Assembly: GCF_030816505.1 (NCBI RefSeq)
Contig: NZ_JAUSYB010000001.1
Location: forward strand, 1,612,001-1,676,000
DNA length: 64,000 bases
Direction: 5' to 3'
Source: Microbacterium sp. W4I20
Lineage (GTDB): Bacteria; Actinomycetota; Actinomycetes; Actinomycetales; Microbacteriaceae
The notes below the pieces were generated by a model that was not told the origin of the DNA, searched no databases, and saw only the letters and a program-made list of their open reading frames with translations. A program made the translations under genes and the position numbers. Positions 32,994 through 41,676 of the stretch are shown piece after piece. The number at the start of each line of letters is the position of its first letter. The first letter of the stretch is position 1.

Positions 32994-33644
32994 TCAGGCC
33001 TTGCGGGTGAAGGTGACGTGGATCGTGCCGCTCTCCGCGACTTCGCTGCGCACGTCGTGAGTCTGTTCCAGCCCGCGCAGACCCTCCCACACGCTGTTCC
33101 CCCGGCCGAGGATGATCGGTGCGACCTGCACGTGCAGCTCGTCGACGAGTCCGGCACGAAGGAACGCCTGAGCGGTCCGGATGCCGCCGCCGACGCGCAC
33201 GTCTCCGCCCTCGGCCGCAGCCGTCGCCTCGGCGAGGACCTCCTCGATCGAGCCACTTCGGAAGTGAAAGGTGGTGCCGCCGTCCATCGCGATCTCCGGA
33301 CGCGGTGCGGAACTCGTCAGCACGAACACCGGGCAGCCGAACGGCGGCTCATCGCCCCACCAGCCCGTCCAGTCGGGCTCGGGATGCGCGTGCAACCCGA
33401 ACATCGCCGCCCCCATGATCTCCGCGCCGATGCCGTCGAAGAAGGAGCGCGCGTGGGCGTCGTCGATCCCGGCCGTGCCGGCGCCGCTGGCGTCGCCGAA
33501 CACCTTCTCGCGGAACGTCCTGGTCGCCGCGTAGGCGGCGGTCAGCGGACCCCAGTCCTCCCCCATCGGGTTGTCGGAGGCCGGGTCGGGCGCCGCGGTG
33601 AAACCGTCGAGCGACGAGAACAGGTCGATGCGGACACGGGTCAT
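32994..33644 (-). CDS. RibD C-terminal/dihydrofolate-reductase-like protein
   Basis: A 216-residue DHFR-fold protein of the RibD-C family (VRIDLFSSLDGFTAAPDP start, MGAAMFG, GGDVRVGGGIRTAQAFLRAGLVDELHVQ and PIILGRG). Such stand-alone proteins are NADPH-dependent reductases of unknown substrate and are common in actinobacteria. It is a single gene, convergent with the SnoaL-like gene. Confidence 0.85.
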   Translation of the reverse strand: MTRVRIDLFSSLDGFTAAPDPASDNPMGEDWGPLTAAYAATRTFREKVFGDASGAGTAGIDDAHARSFFDGIGAEIMGAAMFGLHAHPEPDWTGWWGDEPPFGCPVFVLTSSAPRPEIAMDGGTTFHFRSGSIEEVLAEATAAAEGGDVRVGGGIRTAQAFLRAGLVDELHVQVAPIILGRGNSVWEGLRGLEQTHDVRSEVAESGTIHVTFTRKA

Positions 33645-33780
33645 GTCAGCTCTCTTTCGGGCGAGTGAGCGGGAACGGAGGGATGCCGAGCCAGTCTGCC
33701 CGACTCTTGTCGGGTGCGCACTGCCTGGGTCACGCTATTGAAGCTCTCCCGCCCTTAGGGTGGTGAACCGGGGGGCAGAC

Positions 33781-34257
33781 ATGACATGGCAAGAAGCAGG
33801 ACACGTGGAGCGACCGCAGACGGGTGATGCTCATCCGGGCTGGGGGTGGGGCGTGGTGCTCGTCCCGACAGCGGTGGGACTGGCCGCACTCGGACTGTTC
33901 TTCATCCGGTCACTGGGCGGCGGGATGGGCATCCTGATCGGCGTGGCCCTTCTCGCCTGGGCCGCCTCCCTCGCGATGCCGTTCTTCGTGATCGCCTGGT
34001 ACGCCGCTCAGGCAGCCTGGAAGACATCACGGGAGCAGCGCGGACAGACCTTCGCCGCGCCGTCCCGCGACCTGAGGCGCATCGGGTTCCGCATCCGCTG
34101 GAGCTTCCCCGCTCGCGGCCTGATGTTCAGCGCGGCGTCCTACGACGGTCCCGATCTGCCGATGCTCGTGACCGGCAAGGTCGTGCACGTGGTCGCGATC
34201 GTGATCCTGGTGGGCGCAGGACTCATCGCCGCGCTCGTCGGGCTGGCCACGCGCTGA
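33781..34257 (+). CDS. Small membrane protein, unknown function
   Basis: A 158-residue protein with about three hydrophobic segments: VVLVPTAVGLAALGLFFI, a second at ILIGVALLAWAASLAMPFFV and a third near the C-terminus at VVAIVILVGAGLIAALVGLA, separated by a basic loop (DLRRIGFRIRWSFPARG). ATG 33781 is chosen because a GGGGGG run precedes it; GTG 33760 would add seven residues. No family is recognised. Convergent with the ketopantoate-reductase-like gene. Confidence 0.65.
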   Translation: MTWQEAGHVERPQTGDAHPGWGWGVVLVPTAVGLAALGLFFIRSLGGGMGILIGVALLAWAASLAMPFFVIAWYAAQAAWKTSREQRGQTFAAPSRDLRRIGFRIRWSFPARGLMFSAASYDGPDLPMLVTGKVVHVVAIVILVGAGLIAALVGLATR

Positions 34258-34273
34258 CGCCGCGGACTGGCAC

Positions 34274-35158
34274 TCACCCCGGCCCGTCGCTCGTCGCCGC
34301 GAGGAGTGCGGTGACCACGTTGCTGACCGGCGTGGGGATGCCGTGGGCGCGGCCGAGCCGGGAGATGACGCCGTTGCGGGTGTCCCACTCCAGGGCGCGG
34401 CCGGCCTCGCGATCGGTCAGGATCGACGTGCTCAGGTCGGCGGGAGAGGACCGGAAGCCGGCAAGGATCTCTTCGGGAACCTCGTCGCCGAGTCGGGCGC
34501 CCTCGGCGCGGGCGACGGTCAGGCACTCCCGCAGGTAGTCCAGAGCCAGAGTGGCGATGTCCTCCCTGGCGAACATCCCCGCCCGCCGCCCGGTGAGGGC
34601 CATGAGCCCTGCCGCGGCGTTCTGGAGGAGCTTGCGCCATGCGACCGAGGAGAAGTCCGACGCCACCTCGACGGTGCAGCGCGTTCCTCGCAGAACCTCC
34701 ACGACCCGATCGGCACCCGGCGCGTCCGGCAGGGTCAATCGCGCGGCTCCGCGCAGTCGCACCGAGCCATCGGCCTGGGCCTGCGCGGGGAACCACACCA
34801 CCGCCGGAACGACGACCGTTCCCTCGGGAACGAACGGCGAGACCATCGCGACCTGCTCGACACCGTTCTGCAGCACGCACAGCACGGTGTCCGGCCCGCA
34901 GAGCTTCGCCAGCCAGGATGCGGCGCCCTCGATCTGCGTGGCCTTGACGGCGAGGAACACCACGTCGGCCGGCCCGGAGACCTGATCCGGGTCGGTGCGC
35001 ACCGGGCCGGGTACGCGGATGACCTCGTCGCCGACGAGCACCTCGAGGCCGTCGCGCGCCGTGCGACCGTACAGGCCGGGAGTCCTCCCCGCCTCGTGGA
35101 GCACAGCGGCGACGGTCGAACCGATCGCACCGGGACCGATGATGGCCACATCATCCAT
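34274..35158 (-). CDS. Ketopantoate reductase-family protein (2-dehydropantoate 2-reductase-like)
   Basis: A 294-residue ApbA/PanE-type NADPH-dependent reductase. GPGAIG at residues 8-13 is the nucleotide loop, VFLAVKATQ carries the catalytic Lys, CVLQNGVEQ and SVAWRKLLQNAAAG are further family motifs. ATG 35158 matches the usual start; in-frame GTG codons lie just upstream. Members reduce ketopantoate or related 2-keto acids. It lies 49 bases after the broken FAD oxidase gene in the same direction, so the real substrate may differ from pantothenate synthesis. Confidence 0.87.
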   Translation of the reverse strand: MDDVAIIGPGAIGSTVAAVLHEAGRTPGLYGRTARDGLEVLVGDEVIRVPGPVRTDPDQVSGPADVVFLAVKATQIEGAASWLAKLCGPDTVLCVLQNGVEQVAMVSPFVPEGTVVVPAVVWFPAQAQADGSVRLRGAARLTLPDAPGADRVVEVLRGTRCTVEVASDFSSVAWRKLLQNAAAGLMALTGRRAGMFAREDIATLALDYLRECLTVARAEGARLGDEVPEEILAGFRSSPADLSTSILTDREAGRALEWDTRNGVISRLGRAHGIPTPVSNVVTALLAATSDGPG

Positions 35159-35207
35159 GCGGAGGTGAGTCACTCTCACAACGTACCCGCGATCCACCGG
35201 CCCGCTA

Positions 35208-36592
35208 TCACCCGACGACCTTCCCGGGATTGAGTATCCCCGCGGGGTCGAGGGCAGCCTTGACCGCTCGATGCATCTCCACGACCGCCGGAGAGAGTTC
35301 CGCCAGCAGTCCGTCGCGCTTGAGCAGACCCACGCCGTGCTCACCGGTCACCGTGCCGCCGAGCGCGAGCGCCGCGTCGATGATCTCGGCGAACGCGCTC
35401 TCCGCCCTGGCGCGAGCGGCGTCGTCCCCGGCAGGGACGACGAGGAGCGGATGCAGGTTGCCATCACCGGCGTGCGCGATGTTGGCGATCAGCACGTCAT
35501 TCGCCAGTCCGATGGCCTCGATGCGGCCGAGCATCTCGGGCACGGCGCCCTTCGGGACGCAGACGTCCTCGGTCAGCACCGGCCGAGGCGCTCGAGTGCC
35601 GGATACGCCAGGCGCCGGGCGGCGAACAGCGCCTCCCCTTCGGCCTCGTCCGTGCTGCGGTCGGCCCACGTCGCGCCGCCGCGCTCGAAGGCGGCCAGCA
35701 TCGCCGCCGCCTCCGCATCCCCCGCGGCGCCGGGCGTGTCCACCCGCCCGAGCAGGACGACCGCGGCCTCGTCGGCCAGCCCCATGCTCTTCCAGTCGTC
35801 GACGGCCCGCAGGCAGTTCCGGTCGATCAGCTCGAGCGCCGACGGGGTGAGGCCCGCCGCCGCGACCTCGCGCACGGCCTCCCCGGCGGCGGTGAGCGAA
35901 TCGAAGAACCCGGCGATCGTCTGCTCCGGCGGGCGCTTCGGTCGGAGCCGCACGGTGATCTCGGTGACGATGCCGAGCGTGCCCTCGGAACCGACGAGAA
36001 GACTCGTGAGGTCGTACCCCGCGACCCCCTTCGCGGTGCGGCGCCCCAGTCGGACCAGCTCCCCCGTGCCGGTCACCACCTGCAACCCGAGCACATAGTC
36101 CCCGGTGACGCCGTACTTCACGCAGCAGACACCGCCGGCGTTCGTCGCCACGTTGCCGCCGATCGTCGACCAGGGCGAACTCGCCGGATCGGGCGGATAC
36201 CAGAGTCCGTGGTCGGCGACGCGCGCCCGGAGGTGATCGTTCACGACGCCGGGCTGCACGACGGCGAGTCGTTCGAGCTCGTCCACCTCGAGCACGGCAT
36301 CCATCCGCTCCAGTGAGATCACGACGCAACCGGTGACGGCATTGGCACCGCCCGATAGCCCGGTGCCTGCGCCCCGGGCGACGACGGCCGTGTCATGGCG
36401 CAGGCACGCCTGCACCACGAGCTGCACCTCTTCCGGCGTGCGCGGCCGGACGAGACAGGTGGGCAGCGACCACTCCGCCCATTCGGCGTCGTCGTGCGCG
36501 TACCCCTCCAGCACATCCGGGTCGGTCGTCAGACGGTCGGCGGGGAGGACCGCCGCGAGATCGGCGAGGAGCGCGGACTCACTCACGCTCAT
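35208..36592 (-). pseudogene. Glycolate-oxidase-type FAD-linked dehydrogenase (GlcD-like), frameshifted
   Basis: Two overlapping frames encode the two parts of one GlcD/lactate-dehydrogenase-type flavoprotein. The 5' part (36592 to 35573) has ARGAGTGLSGG, IGGNVATNAGG and TSLLVGSEGTLGIVTE and ends after AYPALERLG. The 3' part continues in another frame as PVLTEDVCVPKGAVP, then AHAGDGNLHPL and TGEHGVGLLKR, to the stop at 35208. Adding one base in the GGCCGG at about 35581-35584 restores a single frame of about 460 residues. This is a one-base deletion (or a sequencing error), not an internal start. The start overlaps the esterase gene by 14 bases. If real, the enzyme is lost. Confidence 0.8.
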
Positions 36593-37481
36593 CGTCGCCG
36601 CGGACCGACCCCGAGCGCGTGTGGCACGTCTTCAGATAGCTGAGGAACGATGCCTGCAACCCCGTGAGATGCGTCTCGTGCAGCAGCGCCCTCGTGACGT
36701 CTCCCGCGCGCCCCTGAGTATCCAGATCTTCGATGACCGTGAGGAGGTTGCGACCGATCTCGCGGTAGATCGGAATGGCCCCGAACAGTTCGGCTTCGTT
36801 CAGCGTGACGTGCAGTCGTCGCGACGCGGCGTCCGGACCGTGCTCGGGCAGCGCGGCGATCAAGGGGAACACTTGGCTGTCCGTGGCCGCGACTCCCGGA
36901 CTGCCGGCGCCGAAGGTCGCGAACGGCGACGTCTCCTGCAACCACGCGTACAGCGTGAAGAGTCCGCCGTAGGAGTACCCGAAGAGGCCGTGGCCGGAGT
37001 CGCTGACCCGCACCTTCGTCTGGAGAAGCGGATGCAGTTCCTCGGCGAGGAACGACAGGAACACGTCGGCGTGGGTGTCCGCCAGGTGGGCGAGGTAGGC
37101 GTCCATGTGCTCCTGGGTCATCGCCCCCGAGTCGCGTGCGCCCTCGAGCGTCTTCAGCATCTGCTCGCTGACGGGCTCGCCCGGCGGCACGAGGTCGCGG
37201 TTGCGGAGCTGCGCCCACTGCTCGGCCTCTTCGGCGGCGTACCCGATGCTGACCTGGATGTACGGGGCGACGGTGAGATAGGGATCGGCCTGGGTGACGA
37301 TGAGCGGGGCGGTCAGCCCGACGGCGAAGTTGCCGTCCACCACGTAGATCAGGGGCAGGGGATCGCTGGACTCCGCGTAACCCGGCGGCGTCGTCACCCA
37401 GACGCCGTAGCGGTGCCCCGATCGAGCCGTGACCTCGAGGTACTCCGTGTCGGCCAAGCAGCCGTTCAGCATCGCGCTCAC
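36579..37481 (-). CDS. Alpha/beta-hydrolase, putative esterase
   Basis: A 300-residue serine hydrolase of the Fes/IroE-like esterase type. The nucleophile elbow is GYSYGGLFTLY near residue 170; DPLPLIYVVDGN gives the early strand and oxyanion side, and a late His is in LHETHLTG. GTG 37481 follows GGGAG at 7 bases and overlaps the amidohydrolase stop (GTGA); ATG 37472 is an alternative. Its substrate may be related to the amidohydrolase next to it. Confidence 0.8.
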   Translation of the reverse strand: MSAMLNGCLADTEYLEVTARSGHRYGVWVTTPPGYAESSDPLPLIYVVDGNFAVGLTAPLIVTQADPYLTVAPYIQVSIGYAAEEAEQWAQLRNRDLVPPGEPVSEQMLKTLEGARDSGAMTQEHMDAYLAHLADTHADVFLSFLAEELHPLLQTKVRVSDSGHGLFGYSYGGLFTLYAWLQETSPFATFGAGSPGVAATDSQVFPLIAALPEHGPDAASRRLHVTLNEAELFGAIPIYREIGRNLLTVIEDLDTQGRAGDVTRALLHETHLTGLQASFLSYLKTCHTRSGSVRGDDERE

Positions 37482-38707
37482 TGGGTGTCTCCCTTCATGA
37501 TGAGGCCGGCCTTCACGACGAAGGCGGCCATGTCCGGATCCGCGAAGACGCGGGCGTCGTCGAGCGGATTCCGCTTCCAGGCGACCAGGTCGGCGGCCAT
37601 GCCCACGCGGAGCATCCCGACGGTGTCGCCGATGCCGAGGATGTCGGCGTTGACGCTGGTGGCCGACACGAGCGCCTGCATGGGCGACTCCAACTCGGCG
37701 CGCAGGCGCAGTTCCTCGCCGCGGCGGTGCTGCCCGGAACCGAGAAGGTCGGAGCCGAGCCCGATCCGTACACCGGCCTCGCGTGCGATCCGGAGAGCCT
37801 CGATCATGCGCGATCGGGTGCCGACGATGCGCTCGCGCGCCGAAGGATCGACGTCGAGCGAGCTCTCCGGGTCCAGGACCTGTTCGATCACCGCGAACGT
37901 GGGGACGAGCGCCACATCCTGCTCACGCATGAGCTGCGCGGTCGGCTCGTCGATGTCGGTGCCGTGCTCGACGCACCGCACGCCCGCCATCACGGCGTTG
38001 CGGATGCCGGCGTTGTTGTGCGCGTGCACGGTCACGTATGTGCCCCGTGCTGCGGCCTCCTCCACCGCGACCGCGATCTCCGCCGTCGTGAACTGCGTGT
38101 CGTCCAGGCGGTCATGGCCTCCGACGACACCGCCCGTGACGCACAGCTTCAGGAAGGTGGCCCCGCGGCGGAACGACTCCCGGACGTTGCGCCGCAGCTC
38201 GTCGGCATTGCCCGACATGAGCGACAGCGCGGCGAGACCGGGAATGTGGTGGGTCTCCCACAGTTCGGTCGGCTCCCACGCGGCGCCGTAGTATCCGTGT
38301 CCGCCGGTCTGACACTGCACGGGGCCGCATGACAGCACACGCGGGCCGCGCACCTTGCCCTTCGCGATGACGTCGACGACCCCTCCGTCGATGCCGCCGG
38401 TGTCGCGCACCGTGGTGAAGCCAGCGTCGAGGGTACGGCTCGCCGTGGTGAAGATGTCGGCCGCGATCTCCGCCGCCGAGAGCTGGAAACCGAACTGCGC
38501 GCGGATCGGGCTCGAGAGCCCGAAGTGCACGTGGGCGTCGATGAGACCGGGCGTCAGCAGCATGCCGTCGAGGTCGACCGTCTCAGCATCCGTCGGCGCG
38601 GTTCCGATCCGAGTGATGATGCCGTCATCGACGCAGACATCTCCCGCGAAGGGCCCGGCGCCGGATCCATCAGCGACGATGCCGCTGGCGAACCAGATCT
38701 CGGTCAT
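37478..38707 (-). CDS. Amidohydrolase-family protein
   Basis: A 409-residue metal-dependent hydrolase of the imidazolonepropionase/Xaa-Pro-dipeptidase-like class. Metal-binding HxH is in GLIDAHVHFG, the bridging Lys in FLKLCVTGG, further His in VHAHN and VEHGTD, and the final Asp in GLGSDLLG. It hydrolyses amide or ester bonds of cyclic or small peptide-like substrates; the exact one is unknown. ATG 38707 follows GGGAGG. It heads a leftward operon with the esterase and the broken FAD gene, divergent from a TetR gene with repeated operator sequences between them. Confidence 0.87.
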   Translation of the reverse strand: MTEIWFASGIVADGSGAGPFAGDVCVDDGIITRIGTAPTDAETVDLDGMLLTPGLIDAHVHFGLSSPIRAQFGFQLSAAEIAADIFTTASRTLDAGFTTVRDTGGIDGGVVDVIAKGKVRGPRVLSCGPVQCQTGGHGYYGAAWEPTELWETHHIPGLAALSLMSGNADELRRNVRESFRRGATFLKLCVTGGVVGGHDRLDDTQFTTAEIAVAVEEAAARGTYVTVHAHNNAGIRNAVMAGVRCVEHGTDIDEPTAQLMREQDVALVPTFAVIEQVLDPESSLDVDPSARERIVGTRSRMIEALRIAREAGVRIGLGSDLLGSGQHRRGEELRLRAELESPMQALVSATSVNADILGIGDTVGMLRVGMAADLVAWKRNPLDDARVFADPDMAAFVVKAGLIMKGDTQ

Positions 38708-38737
38708 GGCGCCTCCCGTCCGGAGAACAACCTTGTC

Positions 38738-38786
38738 CTCAACAGTGGTGAATTGGTTGTACGCTAACGTACTCAACAGTGGTGAA
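38738..38786. promoter_or_regulatory. Directly repeated 15-base operator in the amidohydrolase/TetR gap
   Basis: CTCAACAGTGGTGAA occurs at 38738-38752 and again at 38772-38786, start to start 34 bases, about three helical turns. Between them GTACG-CTAA-CGTAC (38760-38773) is an inverted repeat. The gap between the divergent amidohydrolase and TetR genes is 97 bases, so the repeats cover both promoters. They are the best candidate sites for the TetR protein. Confidence 0.65.
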
Positions 38787-38804
38787 ACTGTCAACGGAGG
38801 CAGC

Positions 38805-39395
38805 ATGCGAGCATCGATCGGTGAGGGGAAGGCGCGCCTCCTGCAGGCGCTTTTCGACGAGTTCGGCGAGACGGGGCCCAGCCCGAACCTGTCGATGCGT
38901 CAGGTGGCCGAGCGCCTCGGCGTACACCACACGCTGCTGACGTACCACTTCGGATCCCGACCCGCGTTGCTCAGCGCCGTGCTGTCGGAGGCGCGTCGTC
39001 GCGACAACCTCGTCATCGCGGCGACCGGCGATGACCTCGGCTTCGTCGACATGCTCCGGGCCATCTGGGGCTTCTACGCCAACACCGACCACGAGGAACG
39101 CACCCGCGCGTTCTTCCATCTGATCGGCTTGGCGGTGTACGAGCGCGGCGCCTTCGACGGCTTCGTCGCCGACCTCGACGACCTCACCCATCTTCTCGAG
39201 GCGGCAGCCCTCCGCGAGGGGCTGCCGCCGTCGCAAGCCTCGCAGCAGAGCCTCATCGCCATCGCGTGCACACGCGGTCTGCTGCTGCAGCGGCTGCTGA
39301 GCCCCTCCGACGAAGTGGATGCCGCAGCCGAGCGCTTCATCGAATCGTTCGCGACGACCCGCCTCGACGATCACCGGAAGGACGGAACGGCATGA
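38805..39395 (+). CDS. TetR-family regulator
   Basis: A 196-residue TetR-like protein. The helix-turn-helix is at about residues 28-50 (MRQVAERLGVHHTLLTYHFG), followed by a helical ligand domain. ATG 38805 follows CGGAGG. The stop overlaps the start of the sarcosine-oxidase-like gene (ATGA), so regulator and enzyme are expressed together. It is the probable repressor of the divergent amidohydrolase operon. Confidence 0.88.
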   Translation: MRASIGEGKARLLQALFDEFGETGPSPNLSMRQVAERLGVHHTLLTYHFGSRPALLSAVLSEARRRDNLVIAATGDDLGFVDMLRAIWGFYANTDHEERTRAFFHLIGLAVYERGAFDGFVADLDDLTHLLEAAALREGLPPSQASQQSLIAIACTRGLLLQRLLSPSDEVDAAAERFIESFATTRLDDHRKDGTA

Positions 39396-40606
39396 CCCAG
39401 GGATACTCCCACATCGTCATCGGCGCGGGTGCCATCGGATCCGCCGCCGCGTACTGGCTGGCGCGCGCGGGTGCGGAACGCGTGCTCGTGCTCGAACAGT
39501 TCGAGCTCGGCCACGCGCTCGGATCGTCCGGCGACCACTCGCGGATCATCCGTCGGGCCTATCATCGCGACGATTACACGAAGCTCACCGATGCGATGTT
39601 CGCCGCGTGGGCCGAGGTCGAGGAGCGCTCGGGCCTGAAGGTCTACACGCAGACCGGAGGCGTCGATCTCGCGGTCGCGGACAGCTCCGGCGCGGCGGAG
39701 ATCGACGACTATCGTCGGGCGATGGATGCGGTCGGCATCCCCTACGACGAACTGACGATCGACGACATCCGCGCCCAGTATCCGCAGTGGAACGTCTCGG
39801 ACGACACGATCGGGATCCATCAGGCGGATGCCGGCATCCTCGACATCCGCCGATCCGTGTCGGCCCATGTGTCGCTCGCGAAGGCCGCCGGTGTCGAGTT
39901 CCGCTCCGGTGTCGTCGTGACCGGGGTGCGTGTCGACGACACCGGGGTCACCGTCTCGACCTCCGACGAATCGTTCGACGGTGCCCACCTCGTCGTCGCC
40001 GCGGGCTCCTGGCTCGGTGATCTCATGCCAGACCTTGGCCTGTCGTTCGCCCTCACCCTGAGCCAGGAGCAGGTGGGGTACTTCTCCTCGCCGCACCTCT
40101 CGGACTTCACGCCCGACCGGTTCCCGATCTGGATCCACCACAGCGATGAGGTGCACTACGGCTTCCCCGTCTACGGGGAGGCGGCGATCAAGCTCGCGCG
40201 CGACATGCGCGGCCACTTCATCTCACCCTCGGAGCGGTCGTTCGTTCCGGACGACGACGAGCCCGAGCGGCTTCGTGCCTTCCTCCGCACGCATCTACCC
40301 GGCGCCGACGGACCGCTGCTGCTGAGCAAGACGTGCGTGTACGACATGCCGGCCGACAGAGACTTCGTGCTCGACACCGTGCCCGGCCACCCTCACGTCG
40401 CCGTGTTCAACGGCGCAGGGCACGCGGGGAAGTTCGCGAGCCTGGTCGGACGGATCCTCTCCGACCTGTTGACGGTCGGCCGCACAGAGCACGACATCTC
40501 TGCCTTCAGCCTGACGCGACCGGCGATCGTCGACCCCGACTTCGTGCCGCTCTTCCGGCTCGGGGCCGGCGATGGGGCGGTCGGGGCGTCGGCCCGGGTG
40601 GAGTGA
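39392..40606 (+). CDS. Sarcosine oxidase/N-methyl-amino-acid oxidase-like flavoprotein
   Basis: A 404-residue monomeric-sarcosine-oxidase-type FAD enzyme. GAGAIG is at residues 11-16, SSGDHSRIIRRAYHRDDY is the substrate-side segment (residues 45-62), and C315 in LSKTCVYDMPADRDFVLD is at the position of the covalent flavin link of monomeric sarcosine oxidase. NGAGHAGKFA closes the fold. It would oxidise an N-methylated or cyclic amino acid, giving an imine. Coupled to the TetR gene; the LysR-linked DapA, RidA and amino-acid transporter genes follow. Confidence 0.87.
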   Translation: MTQGYSHIVIGAGAIGSAAAYWLARAGAERVLVLEQFELGHALGSSGDHSRIIRRAYHRDDYTKLTDAMFAAWAEVEERSGLKVYTQTGGVDLAVADSSGAAEIDDYRRAMDAVGIPYDELTIDDIRAQYPQWNVSDDTIGIHQADAGILDIRRSVSAHVSLAKAAGVEFRSGVVVTGVRVDDTGVTVSTSDESFDGAHLVVAAGSWLGDLMPDLGLSFALTLSQEQVGYFSSPHLSDFTPDRFPIWIHHSDEVHYGFPVYGEAAIKLARDMRGHFISPSERSFVPDDDEPERLRAFLRTHLPGADGPLLLSKTCVYDMPADRDFVLDTVPGHPHVAVFNGAGHAGKFASLVGRILSDLLTVGRTEHDISAFSLTRPAIVDPDFVPLFRLGAGDGAVGASARVE

Positions 40607-40641
40607 TCGATAGGTCGACCTGAGAGGAGGTGTGCAAGAGT

Positions 40642-41568
40642 GTGACCGTGCCAGACATCGGTGCCAGGGAACCAACGATCCAGCAATTGCGCTGCTTCCT
40701 CGTACTGGCAGAAGAACTGCACTTCGGCCGCGCCGCGGAACGGCTGCACATCAGTCAGCCGCCGCTCTCGCGTCACATCCAGAGCCTCGAGAGCGCGGTC
40801 GGCGTCAGGCTGCTCGACCGCGCCGGCCGCCGCGTGGACCTCACCCCCGCCGGCGAGGTGTTCCGAAGAGAATGCGAGCAGGTACTGCGGCGGCTCGACC
40901 GCGGAGTGCGCATGGCACGACAGGTCGCAAGCGGACAAGCCGGAGACCTCGTGATCGGATACGTCGAGCCCGTCGGCATCGATCTTCTTCCGCGAGTGCT
41001 CGGCGACTTCCGCGTTCTCCACCCCGACCACAATCTCAGGCTCGTCGAGATGCACACCCTCGCTCAGGTCGAGGCGCTATCGGACGGGCGGATCGACTGC
41101 GCGCTCCTGCGGACCACGACGAGTTCCTCCGCCGATCTCGAGTTCGACACGGTGTGGAAGGACGAACTCGTCATCGCACTCTCGGAGCGCCACGCCCTGG
41201 CTCGGGCAGACGTCGATCGGCTGCCTCTGAGCGAGCTCATGGACGAACCGCTGGTCGTCTACGAGAACTCCCTCGGGGTCGGCATGCTCACCGCGACGCT
41301 GGCCGCCTGTTCGGACGCGGGCTTCAGTCCGACGATCGCGCACACCGCAAGCAGCACGCCGATGCTGCTGTCCCTCGTCGCCGGCGGCGAAGGCGTGGCA
41401 CTCGTCTCGAGCGAGATCGCCAAGGTTCCCCGACCGGGCATCGTGTTCCGGACCATAGATGGCCCCCGCGTCACTTCGGATGTGCTGATGGGATGGCGGC
41501 GCAACGAGTACTCGCCCGCCCTCGCGGATCTCCGCCAACTGCTGCGGACGAAGAGCCTGCGTCGATGA
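40642..41568 (+). CDS. LysR-family regulator
   Basis: A 308-residue LysR protein with the helix-turn-helix at about residues 12-70 (LRCFLVLAEELHFGRAAERL, HISQPPLSRHIQSLE) and an effector domain. GTG 40642 lies 11 bases after AGGAGG; GTG 40630 and 40648 are alternatives. It is followed by the DapA-like operon in the same direction, with two inverted repeats in the 108-base gap, so it probably activates those genes. Confidence 0.88.
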   Translation: MTVPDIGAREPTIQQLRCFLVLAEELHFGRAAERLHISQPPLSRHIQSLESAVGVRLLDRAGRRVDLTPAGEVFRRECEQVLRRLDRGVRMARQVASGQAGDLVIGYVEPVGIDLLPRVLGDFRVLHPDHNLRLVEMHTLAQVEALSDGRIDCALLRTTTSSSADLEFDTVWKDELVIALSERHALARADVDRLPLSELMDEPLVVYENSLGVGMLTATLAACSDAGFSPTIAHTASSTPMLLSLVAGGEGVALVSSEIAKVPRPGIVFRTIDGPRVTSDVLMGWRRNEYSPALADLRQLLRTKSLRR

Positions 41569-41579
41569 TGCCGTGAAGG

Positions 41580-41610
41580 GTATCGAAGTCGCCACATCCG
41601 ACATCGATAC
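41580..41610. promoter_or_regulatory. Inverted repeat upstream of the DapA-like operon (site 1)
   Basis: GTATCGA at 41580-41586 and TCGATAC at 41604-41610 are exact inverted copies 17 bases apart. This lies just after the LysR stop and about 67 bases before the DapA-like ATG, a place typical of a LysR recognition site. Confidence 0.4.
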
Positions 41611-41637
41611 GGCTATCGGGCTGCCATAGCGTGAGAA

Positions 41638-41657
41638 GTCACGAAGCACATCGTGAC
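41638..41657. promoter_or_regulatory. Inverted repeat upstream of the DapA-like operon (site 2)
   Basis: GTCACGA, 6 bases, TCGTGAC is a perfect 7-base inverted repeat about 20 bases before the DapA-like start and just before its AAGGAGG. It may be an operator near the transcription start or a stem in the leader RNA. Confidence 0.45.
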
Positions 41658-41676
41658 ATCTGCAAGGAGGCAGTAC

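Noticed and set aside
35208..36329. The 3' part of the GlcD-like gene as an independent gene starting at 36329
   Set aside because: Only the last third of that frame resembles a protein; its upstream half is the out-of-frame reading of the GlcD N-terminal part. A single frameshift explains both.
36333..38291. A 652-codon plus-strand frame across the FAD oxidase, esterase and amidohydrolase genes
   Set aside because: Antisense shadow; low-complexity Ser/Arg/Pro-rich translation, no motif and no start context.
41653..41676. An eight-residue longer start for the DapA-like protein
   Set aside because: The AAGGAGG at 41664-41670 fits ATG 41677 and would lie inside the coding sequence of the longer form.
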